From positions 96,527,642-96,591,641 of the forward strand of contig CM049306.1 of assembly GCA_026874595.1 (NCBI GenBank): DNA of 64,000 nt. Reading direction: 5' to 3'. Source of the DNA: Sipunculus nudus (lineage: Eukaryota > Annelida > Sipuncula > Golfingiida > Sipunculidae). This document shows, one piece after another, positions 23,501 to 35,500 of this stretch; positions within the stretch are counted from its first letter, which is position 1, and the number at the start of each line of letters is the position of its first letter. A program made the translations under genes and the position numbers. Below the pieces are notes generated by a model. The model searched no databases. It was not told the DNA's origin and worked only from the letters and a program-made list of their open reading frames with translations.

Positions 23501-26500
23501 GGCACTTGGTGTGACAGCATCTTTGTTTGCAGATTCATGGTCCCTGTCTGTTACATCAGGAAGAGCAGATTCTTCATTTCCAACAGTGGATGGACTCGGG
23601 TCGCCCCTAGGTGCCAGGTGTCTCACAGAAACGGTAGTTTCACCCCCATCAGGTAAACGAACATTGGCGTAAGCTGGATTAGCAGCCTGCAGTAGGTCAA
23701 CCTCTTCTACTAGAGGTTCATATTTGCTAGCCCGAACATGACGACGTAGTAGCACCTTCCCAGGTTTGGTCAGCCAGGTCGGAACAGAAGAACCACTTAC
23801 TGAACGGCGTTGATGCCCGAACATTCTCTCATGTGGAGTTGCATTGGTTGCGGTACACAGCAGGGATCTCAGAGAATGTAAGACATCTGGAAGCATATGT
23901 TCCCAAGCTGCGACAGGAAGGTCATGGGACCTGAGAGCAAGATTGACAGCTTTCCAGATAACACCATTGTACCTTTCAGTCTGCCCATTTCCCTGCGGAT
24001 TGTAAGCAGTTGTACGGCTAGTGGCCACACCTCGACTATGCAGGAAGTTTGTTAGTTCTGATGACATGAATGCAGTTCCTCTGTCAGAGTGAATATATGC
24101 TGGCAATCCAAAAGTGGAAAAGAGAGATGTAAGACACTTAATAACAGAGTCAGCATCAACATTAGGACATGGATAGGCCCAAGGAAAACGTGAGTACTCA
24201 TCAATGACTACTAACAGATAGCGGTTTTTTGTGCTGGAGGGCAAAGGGCCCTTGAAGTCTATGTTGAGTCGCTCCAGTGGTTGGGTGGCCTTTACCAGTT
24301 TGCCTTGAAACTTCTGATATCGAGGTTTAAGCTCAGCACAAACAGGGCAAGAACTACACAACTTGCGAATGTCATCAACTGAGTAGGGGAGGTTACGGCA
24401 TTTCACAAAATGAATCATTCTAGTCACTCCTGGATGACACAGAGATTCGTGGAGATGTTTCAATGTTTTCTCATCACTTGTATCCATGGAGCACTGAATG
24501 CGAGAGAAAGTATCAGGTGCTACATTCTTCTCTCCTGATCTGTACACAATGTCATAACTGTAGCTTGCGAGTTCAATGCGCCACCTTTGAAGCTTTTCAT
24601 TCTTGATCTTTCCTCTGTTCTGTTTGTCAAACATAAAACTGACAGATCTCTGATCAGTCACTAATTGGAAATGATTTCCAAGCAGGTAGTGTTTCCACTT
24701 TCTCAGTGCTTCCACGATAGCGTATGCCTCCTTTTCTACAGCTGGATGGCGGCGTTCAGAGGCATTCAGTGTTCGTGAGAAAAAGGCAACAGGTCTACCA
24801 TTTTTATTGAGAGTAGCAGCAATCGCAAACTCAGAGGCATCTGTCTCTACGACTAAGGGAACATCCCTATCAACTGTTACTACTACTGCTGAGCTTATGT
24901 CCTGTTTCAGGGCTCTGAATGCTTCAACAGCTTCCTTGGCTAGAGGGAATGACTGAGATGAGACCAGTGGATGCACTTTAGTGGAGAAGTTTTGGATCCA
25001 CTGAGCATAGTAAGAGAACATACCCAATAATCTCTCACGTTCCTTTTTTGTTTGGGGAAGAGGAATCTCAAGCAATGGTCTTAAACGTTCTGGGTCAGGT
25101 CTGTAACTGCCATGTGAGACTGTGTAGCCTAGGATGTTCAGTGTTTCTGTAGAATATACAGTCTTTGTTTCATTGAATTCTAGCTTCTTTTGATTTGCTA
25201 CTTGCAAGAATTTCTGGAGATTGTCGTCATGTTCTTGCTGATTCATGCCACAAACAGTTACATTGTCAACATAAGCGTAGGTTCTGCATAGCTTTTTTTC
25301 TGCGATTATATTATCTATTGTCCGCTGAAACGCAGCCACACCGTTTGTCACACCAAATGGAATGCGAGTGAACTGATAGAGTTTCCCGTCGGCTTCAAAA
25401 CCAGAGAAATGTTTCTCTTGTTCAAGGATAGGTACTTGGTGGTAGGCGCTCTTCAAGTCCAGGGTAGTGAAGATGCGGAACTGAGTGATATTTTCAATCA
25501 TTTCATCGATTCTCGGAAGGGGGTATGCGTCAAGTTGAGTGAAACGATTGATAGTCTGGGAATAATCAACCACCATCCTTTTTTTGTGTCTCTCATCCTT
25601 GGTAACCAAAACTTGGGCTCTCCAGGGTGACTCACTGTGTTCAATGATTTTGTGTTCTAGCAACCTATTTACTTCCTGACGGATGAAGTTGCGGTCCTCC
25701 TCTGAGAAGCGTCTAGACTTCACAGCTATTGGGTGGCAGTCAGCTGTGAGGTGTTTAAAAAGTGGTGGTGCACTCACAGAAGCAGGGGTGACAGAGTTCA
25801 ACCTGAGTGGGGGCCTTGATCCTCCGAACCCAACTTCTAAGGAGGAGTGTTGTCCAAGAAAGTCATGGCCTAGCAGCACTGGAGCACAGAGAGATTTAAG
25901 AACTAGGAGCTTTACTTGAGTATACTCCTGCCCTAGCAAACTAATGGTAACATAGCAGTATCCTTCAGTATCTACATTGAGTGAGGAGTCAGCCATTTTC
26001 ACTTTGCTGAGGCAAGGTATTAAGTCAATGTTCAGTTGTTTCACCAGCTCAGTGTCTATATAGCTGTCAGAGCTTCCTGTATCTAGCAAAACAACAGTTT
26101 CATACTGACCGTTTAGTTTGCACTTAACCAGTGTTCTCTGTAAATTACTTGTTCCAGTTGTAGCAGTGACTGTTGCAAGTGTAGAAGGGACAATAGCTGA
26201 CGCATTCTTACTTGGTGCAGACCTGCAAACTTTTGGGAAATGCCCCTTCTTTTGACATCGATGGCATACCTCATCTCGAGCAGGGCACCTACTCCGAGGA
26301 TGCCGTGGGTTTCCACAGCTAGATTTGTTTGTGGCCGCTGCCATTAGATTGTCACTAGGACGGGAATCACATTCATCTGGAAACAAAGAACTTTCCTTGC
26401 CTGTGCTAAGTGGTTTGTTTGTGGCGGCATTCAGCATGTAAGAGGACGAGTGATAAGTTGCACTTTGTTTTTGAGCACTCTCAAGTGATCTGGCTTGATC

Positions 26501-29500
26501 AAAAGCAGTCTGCAGTGTCAGAGTTGTGTTCTCTAGAAGCCTTTGGCGTATGGAATTAGACTGTAGTCCATTAATGAAGGCATCACGAATGTAGTCATTC
26601 CGGTTTTGATCTGCATCAACGGCCTGAAAATTACATTCTTTACTCAGTGACTTCAGAACTTGCATATATGCATCAAGGCTTTCAGTAGCCTCCTGGCGTC
26701 TAGTGGCAAGAACATGACGTGCAAATACCTCATTTTTAGGTTTCACGTATAGGGTGTTGAGCATTTTTATTGCGGCAGTATATGTTTCAGCCTCAGCAAT
26801 AAAATCGAACACGTCAGCAGATATATAGTTTATAAGAGTTTTGAGTTTCATGATTTCCATGTCTGTCCCCTTTTCGGGTTTAATGACCCCAATAAAGTTT
26901 TCAAAAGTTCTGTAAAAGTGGGTCCATCGTTTGGCTGCTTCTGGGTGAGACAGGTCGATTTCAAACACTTGAGGACGTAGCAGGCGTTCCATTTCTGATG
27001 ATTAAATTGTGGTGATTGAGAAGTAACAAGGATAGCTCAAATTCACTCTTGAACCCTAGTGTAGGCTTTAATCATCAGAAAACTGAACATATGACCTACA
27101 AAGAAAGAAACAAAAACTACTACTACTACACATGCACAAGAAACAAAAAACTACAATGACTGCATAGAAATGAGTTCATACAGGTCACAACACTAACAAA
27201 GCAAGCTTCACTAGCGAGACGGTTCGGTCCCCTTTTATGTCACCCTGTAACAATATGTTCATTTTGAGTCAATGCCATGTTGATATGAGGTGTGTTTATT
27301 GAATGAGGATCCTTCTCATCAACAGAACATGTTTAAGACTTAAATAAAATTCACATGGAGACCTACAGCCTCCAAGCTAGATATTGTTTGTTATCAGAAA
27401 TCATTAGATCAAAATGATATTACCTGTGGTTGTGCTACAGGCAAGCATTGTCAGGGAATAAAATACTATATCCTCAATATTGACTGAGACAAAGAGCACC
27501 TGTTACTTGAGTACAATATAGTAAGACAGTCATGTGACCTGACCAGGTGCTTGTTCTGTGCCAGGGTTTAGAAATACTTGTTTACTTGGCTGTAATGAAA
27601 CCTAGGTACTATGTGAATGTAATATGTAGACTCCGCCAAAATGGGTGATTGAGGATGAATGTAAAATGTAATCCCAGTGGAGGTCAGGGGTTAATGTTAA
27701 ATGTAATCCGTATTTTGTGAGAAAATCCTCACTCTGACCTATTGTGTATATTACAGCCCAAGTGGCTGAACAAGATGGTGTTAAAGTGTTTAAATTCCCC
27801 CGCTGGAGAAAGAAGGGCCAGGCACTGCCAGAAGTATTGGAACAGTACATGTCTGTGTCACCTGACCTCAACGTGCTACCATACTGCTCACAGTTCATCC
27901 CCATGGAGGTCATCAACCATCCAAAACACCAGTCTATAGCGTACCATCCTTCCATACTGCCCAGGCACAGAGGAGCCTCAGCCATCAACTGGTGAGTGGT
28001 TCACTTGGCTCATTCATGTAGTCCAGGTAAGTGGAGCCTTAGCCCTAAAATAGTGAATGAATAAATAAGAAAATTTACTTCCCACAATATAATTTTCACA
28101 GTGGCACCACTTGTCATGTGGCGGAACCATTGAAATGCCTGCTTTGGGTATTGAGCTGTTGGAAAAGACTCCCAAGTGTGTCCAATTACTGTAATTTGCA
28201 TTATATTCGCGTGGCTTAAATTTTCGAGATTACTTCATTTTGAATGTTTTGTGAGGGCTTCATTTTCACGTTTCACAAGAGTCTATAAAACTTAAGTACA
28301 ACATTATTTGTATGTCTTATAACTATATAATATAAGATAAGAATATATCCTACAAAACCTCATTAATTTCTGTTACAGTCATTATATTAAGATATGTGTT
28401 ACAGTCAATTTATCCCCGGTGAGTGTCACATGTTTGAATATAATTTATGCGTGTTTGCATGGGCCAGTTCTGATACCATGCACAGATTAGGTTGCTAATT
28501 AATGAACCTTGTTTTCATGGGTGTTCTGATTGTACAAATACATCATAATCTCTGGTTTATCTTTGATTACTTGGCGTCTTATTACCAAGGATTTCATATT
28601 TGCAATTATTACCCATTGGCGCATATCACGAAATTAAAACCCTTGCAAGCAGAAAGGCATCCACTATATTTAAACCCATATTTTTCATTAAATCCTGAGA
28701 AATTTGATATTTTTTATCATAATGGGGTCAACACAGTGCCATCAATGAATAAAGGGGTCAACAGAGCGCCGTCTATCAGAAACTACACATACCATGTATC
28801 AAGCATGGGAACTTGCTCCATAAGCTGAACACTTAATGTCACAAGTCAGATATCTGAAATGAGGGTGTATTTCTAGTACCATTAACTTCAACAATTATTG
28901 ATAAAAGTGATAATTCACATGATAAAAATGTATGAAATAGTATCAATAATAAACTCCACAGGCAAGAGTTGGATTCCATTCCTGCAATCCATTTCATTCT
29001 ACCCCCTGCTTCCATGGGGATCTCTTGCTGTAGAATTCCACCAGAACTGTATATTGTGAGTGTGCCAAATGTTTCAACTTTGCTCACATGTGGGAATCCC
29101 CAGCCCTCTGTGTTAAAATATATGGCCCAGTGCTTGCCAAGCACCAGGACAAAAGTTGCTATCCATAAGAGAGGTTGTTCCTTGGTATTGGCCTTGGCAT
29201 GCTTGGTGTGCACACAGCCCTCTGGTGGTGGTATGGCAAAGAACCTCCCATGGAAGCAGTGGAAGAATGAAATGAACTGGTAGGAATGGAATTAGGCCAC
29301 TGCATAAGGATTGTATATCAGTTACAATTGTTTTGTATCACTAGGACACTGATGGAGGGAGACGATAAAGCTGGCTTCTCCATCTTCTGGGCTGATGATG
29401 GCCTTGACACAGGTCCCTTACTGCTACAGAGGTCATGTGACCTTGACATTAATGACACTGTGGACACCATTTACAACCGTTTCTTGTATCCAGAAGGCAT

Positions 29501-32500
29501 TAAGGCAATGGTAAGAATGATCTGTCTGTACAGAGCTCTCTTGCAAATTTGATGATAGGCATCTTCATTGGGCGGAAAAATAGTGGTATAGTTGGTTTGT
29601 GTCATTGTATCATCTGTCCCTCAAATTGTCCATTAGCAGGAAACAGATCATGATATAAAACTAAAAGAGGAATATTTGAATGTCAAATAAATTCAGCAGA
29701 CTTCTATAATTTAACAAGGGTGAGAGAATATTACTCAAGGATATGAACCACATGTAATCTTTTAATTGTCAGGGTGAAGCAGTGCAGATGATTGAGAATG
29801 GAACAGCACCAAAAATAGTACAACCAACAGAGGGTGCCACATATGATCCCATTATCAAGAAAAATGTTGTCAAGGTCAGTTGTCTAACTAGGTGTAAATG
29901 GTCAAAATATGTACATTGTTCTAGCTTAGATTATAATTGAACATGAATGTATATTTGACATTACCGTAACACAGAAATCTTAGATATTAATAAGACAAAG
30001 GGAGAACTACAATATTTAGCCGGAAATACTTAAAGAGTCTGAGTTTATGTAACAAAAGGGTCACATATTAACTATCAGTACTGAATAGGTAGAGAAAGGT
30101 CGCAGATGTACAGTAAGGATGTGCTAACAATAGCAAATAATATCAAAGTTTATATATATATATTGGTATTTCTTTTTAATAACAATATTGTTTTGGATGG
30201 TGGTGGTAATTACCTCAGATAAGACAATGTTGAATTTTTTTATCAGATTGATTGGAATAAACCTGCCCTGGGACTACACAACTTCATCAGAGGCAATGAC
30301 AAAGTACCGGGGGCATGGACAGAGATAGATGGACAGGTAATGTCAAATCAAGATATAATGAATACACAAAAGATAGATACAGGTGTTGCATTAGAACAAA
30401 TTAAAATCATACTTAACTGTAGTTTGATACATTGCTTGAACACAGATGAGCAAATGTGATGGGAATGCTTGACTTGCATTGTGTTGACTTGAAGATTGTG
30501 TTGATTTATCTGTGTTGACTTGTATAAGTCAGGAGTCAATCTTGAGTCATTACAGAATTCAGTGATGATCATTCAGGCTGATTCCATAATGTTATATTTC
30601 ATTTGTAATTTTATACTTAAAAGCTGTGGTAGAATTTAACCATTGTATATAAACAAAGATGTCTATTCAGTAGGTGATAATGTCTGGTTCACCTGTGTTT
30701 CAGATGTTTGTCAGAAAGGTCAGTTTATTGCTCAAATAAATTCACCAGTATCAAGTTCCTCTTTTCTTGAGATGACAGAGTATTTATTATATATATTCAT
30801 ATTTATATTAATATAGTTAAATTGAAGGTTGAAATCAGTACATCTTTTCAGGAGGTGACAATGTATGGCTCAAAGCTGTGGGATGCACCTGTTCCTAAAG
30901 GAATGGAGGTAGAAGTCCAAGGGATGGCTAAACCTGCTGTTGTCCATGAAAACGGAATGCTGCTTCATGGCACGGATGGCAAAATGGTAATTTCATAAGT
31001 CTATTATGTAACTTTGTCTAGCTCTTGCCTAAGTAATCTTAGCTATAGTGAAGACCCTTTATGATGACGTCCATGAACAGAAAACAAATAAAAAAAAACT
31101 TACAAATATACTCCTGAAATTTTGCATACAGTTTGGAGAGCGTACAATCTATTAAAATACATTAAAAAGTAGGTCACTATGACCTTGTTTCTTCTAGCAA
31201 ACAAACATATACTTCAAAGCACTTGAAACTTGCTCCATATCAAATCTGCTTGACTCTAAATCTTCTAAACTGTATATATTTGAGTCTGTTTTCTTACATG
31301 TTGGCCATGAATATTAAAGCCAGTATCACTCATACTGAAAATCTTGATTATAATGAGCAGTCTTATTAGTGGGTGTGACAGTCCTTTCCGCTGGATGAAA
31401 TGACTACCAAACTAATTTATATTTCTTTTTTTTTTTCAGTTAAATGTCCAACAACTACAGTTTGCAGATGGTAAAATGATCAAGGCGTCCCGTTTTGGTC
31501 AAACTGATGAATCTGTAGACATTGAACTGACAGAAGAAGAAAAACAGATGGAACAATCTATTATGGTCAGTCAAGTATTCCTCTTTCATGTTTTATTGTT
31601 ACATTCCTAGTGTTATACATAAGCAGTTATGCACACAAAGCATTGTTACCATTCCAGCAGGACTGTGGCACAGTCCTTATAACTGTGGCTTCACCAGAGA
31701 TTTTAACTTGACAGTTTACTTCAGGGACTCTGCATGTGTGTTTAGAAATCATTTGTATTTTTGATATAATGATATAAGACCATTAGGAGAAGATAGTGCA
31801 GAGTATTTTAACACTTTACTTTTGTGTTTGAAGGAAATCTGGAAGGGAATCCTCAGCCGACCAGATGTTGATGCCTCCACAGATTTCTTTAAAGCAGGTG
31901 CTGGGTCCATGGAAGTTGTCAGGTGAGCCTCCTGTAAATCTTCAGGTCTTACTCTTTATATTCAGTATTATGGGAATTAATTTTAGGGGTTCTTAGCTGA
32001 TGGTGACATATTGTGAAGGAGGATAAAAAAACAATATCTAGGTATAAGCAGGATATAAAAACTTTAGTATCATTTTTGGACTTCTGTATAATGTTAACAG
32101 ATATGTGGAATCCTGTATACTGTTAACAGATCTGTGGACTTCTGTTTAATGTTAACAGATCTATGGACTTCTTTTTAATGCTAACAGATCTGTGGACTTC
32201 AGTATAATGTTAACAGATCTGTGGACTTCTGTGTAATGTTAACAGATCTGTGGACTTCTGTATAATGTCAACAGATCTGTGGACTTCAGTATAATGGTAA
32301 CAGATCTGTGGACTTCTGTATAATGGTAAGAGATCTGTGGACTTCAGTATAATGGTAAAAGATCTGTGGACTTCTGTATAATGGTAACAGATCTGTGGAC
32401 TTCTGTATAATGGTAAGAGATCTGTGGACTTCAGTATAATGGTAACAGATCTGTGGACTTCTGTATGATGGTAAGAGATCTGTGGACTTCTGTATAATGG

Positions 32501-35500
32501 TAACAGATCTGTTGACTTCTGTATAATGTTAACAGATCTGTGGACTTCTGTATAATGGTAACAGATCTGTGGACTTCTGTATAATGGTAACAGATCTGTG
32601 GACTTCTGTATAATGGTAAGAGATCTGTGGACTTCTGTATAATGGTAAGAGATCTGTGGACTTCTGTATAATGGTAAGAGATCTGTGGACTTCTGTATAA
32701 TGTTAACAGATCTGTGGACTTCTGTATTATGTTAACAGATCTGTGGACTTCTGTATAATGTTAACAGATCTGTGGACCTCTGTATAATGGTAACAGATCT
32801 ATGGACTTCTGTATAATGGTAACAGATCTGTGGACTTCTGTATAATGGTAAGAGATCTGTGGACTTCAGTATAATGGTAAGAGATCTGTGGACTTCTGTA
32901 TGATGGTAAGAGATCTGTGGACTTCTGTATCATGGTAACAGATCTGTGGACTTCTGTATAATGTTAACAGATCTGTGGACTTTTGTATAATGTTAACAGA
33001 TCTGTGGACTTCTGTATAATGGTAACAGATCTGTGGACTTCTGTATAATGGTAAGAGATCTGTGGACTTCTGTATAATGGTAAGAGATCTGTGGACTTCT
33101 GTATAATGTTAACAGATCTGTGGACTTCTGTATAATGTTAACAGATCTGTGGACTTCTGTATAATGGTAAGAGATCTGTGGACTTCTGTATAATGTTAAC
33201 AGATCTGTGGACTTCTGTATAATGGTAGCAGATCTGTGGACTTCTGTATTATGTCAACAGATCTGTGGACTTCTGTATAATGTTAACAGATCTGTGGACT
33301 TCTGTATAATGGTAACAGATCTGTGGACTTCTGTATAATAATAAGAGATCTGTGGACTTCTGTATAATGTCAACAGATCTGTGGACTTCTGTATAATGTC
33401 AACAGATCTGTGGACTTCTGTATAATGGTAACAGATCTGTGGACTTCTGTATAATGTTAACAGATCTGTGGACTTCTGTATAATGGTAACAGATCTGTGG
33501 ACTTCTGTATAATGGTAAGAGATCTGTGGACTTCTGTATAATGTCAACAGATCTGTGGACTTCAGTATAATGGTAACAGATCTGTGGACTTCTGTATAAT
33601 GGTAACAGATCTGTGGACTTCTGTATAATGTTAACAGATCTGTGTACTTCTGTATAATGTCAACAGATCTGTGGACTTCTGTATAATGGTAAGAGATCTG
33701 TGGACTTCTGTATAATGGTAACAGATCTGTGGACTTCTGTATAATGGTAAGAGATCTGTGGACTTCTGTATAATGTCAACAGATCTGTGGACTTCTGTAT
33801 AATGGTAACAGATCTGTGGACTTCTGTATAATGGTAACTGATCTGTGGACTTCTATACAATGTTAGCAGATCTGTGGACTTCTGTATAATGGTAACAGAT
33901 CTGTGGACTTCTGTATAATGGTAAGAGATCTATGGACTTCTGTATAATGTTAACAGATCTGTGGACTTCTGTATAATGTTAACAGATCTGTGGACTTCTG
34001 TATAATGGTAACAGATCTGTGGACTTCTGTATAATGTTAACAGATCTGTGGACTTCTGTATAATGTCAACAGATCTGTGGACTTCTGTATAATGTTAACA
34101 GATCTGTGGACTTCTGTAAAATGTTAACAGATCTGTGGACTTCTGTATAATGGTAAGAGATCTGTGGACTTCTGTATAATGGTAAGAGATCTGTGGACTT
34201 CTGTATAATGGTAAGAGATCTGTGGACTTCTGTATAATGGTAAGAGATCTGTGGACTTCTGTATAATGGTAACAGATCTGTGGACTTCTGTATAATGGTA
34301 ACAGATCTGTGGACTTCTGTATAATGGTAACAGATCTGTGGACTTCTGTATAATGGTAAGAGATCTGTGGACTTCTGTATAATGGTAAGAGATCTGTGGA
34401 CTTCTGTATAATGGTAAGAGATCTGTGGACTTCTGTATAATGTTAACAGATCTGTGGACTTCTGTATAATGTTAACAGATCTGTGGACTTTTGTATAATG
34501 TTAACAGATCTGTGGACTTTTGTATAATGTTAACAGATCTGTGGACTTCTGTATAATGTTAACAGATCTGTGGACTTCTGTATAATGGTAACAGATCTGT
34601 GGACTTCTGTATAATGGTAACAGATCTGTGGACTTCTGTATAATGGTAACAGATCTGTGGACTTCTGTATAATGGTAACAGATCTGTGGACTTCTGTATA
34701 ATGGTAAGAGATCTGTGGACTTCTGTATAATGGTAAGAGATCTGTGGACTTCTGTATAATGTTAACAGATCTGTGGACTTCTGTATAATGTTAACAGATC
34801 TGTGGACTTCTGTATAATGGTAAGAGATCTGTGGACTTCTGTATAATGTTAACAGATCTGTGGACTTCTGTATAATGGTAACAGATCTGTGGACTTCTGT
34901 ATAATGGTAACAGATCTGTGGACTTCTGTATTATGTCAACAGATCTGTGGACTTCTGTGTAATGGTAACAGATCTGTGGACTTCTGTATAATGGTAAGAG
35001 ATCTGTGGACTTCTGTATAATGTCAACAGATCTGTGGACTTCTGTATAATGGTAACAGATCTGTGGACTTCTGTATAATGGTAACTGATCTGTGGACTTC
35101 TATACAATGTTAGCAGATCTGTGGACTTCTGTATAATGGTAACAGATCTGTGGACTTCTGTATAATGGTAAGAGATCTATGGACTTCTGTATAATGTTAA
35201 CAGATCTGTGGACTTCTGTATAATGGTAACAGATCTGTGGACTTCTGTATAATGTTAACAGATCTGTGGACTTCTGTATAATGTCAACAGATCTGTGGAC
35301 TTCTGTATAATGTTAACAGATCTGTGGACTTCTGTAAAATGTTAACAGATCTGTGGACTTCTGTAAAATGTTAACAGATCTGTGGACTTCTGTATAATGG
35401 TAACAGATCTGTGGACTTCTGTATAATGGTAAGAGATCTGTGGACTTCTGTATAATGGTAAGAGATCTGTGGACTTCTGTATAATGGTAAGAGATCTGTG

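Larger units (their letters stand above)
23054..27192 (-). mobile_element. Intact Ty3-like LTR retrotransposon, recently inserted, antisense in ALDH1L2 intron 2
   Basis: 4,139 bp bounded by two 185-bp LTRs (23054-23238 and 27008-27192) that look identical base for base, with TG...CA ends on the coding strand and a 5-bp target duplication CTAAC (23049-23053, 27193-27197). The polypurine tract AGAGGGGGAAAA (23250-23239) abuts the 3' LTR. One ORF of 1,201 codons fills the interior. Identical LTRs, exact target duplication and an open frame indicate a very recent insertion. No tRNA-type primer site follows the 5' LTR. Confidence 0.92.
21709..27252 (-). mobile_element. Nested miniature LTR retrotransposon (TRIM) with three tandem LTRs
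   Basis: Minus-orientation non-coding element. LTRs begin TGTTAC and end GTAACA: 21709-21859 (151 bp), 22678-22833 (156 bp), and a third of 156 bp split by a later insertion (22953-23053 plus 27198-27252). Each internal region has a primer site next to the 5' LTR matching tRNA-Pro (22657-22674 reads TGGGGGCTCGTCTGGAAT on the minus strand; 22932-22949 TGTGGGCTCGTCCGGGAT) and a polypurine AAGAGGGGGTG against the 3' LTR. The smaller internal region is only 119 bp. The LTRs contain tRNA-like A and B boxes. No ORF belongs to it. Confidence 0.72.

Noticed and set aside
25409-25919. Plus-strand ORFs across the Ty3-like element
   Set aside because: Antisense shadows of the 1,201-codon Gag-Pol frame.
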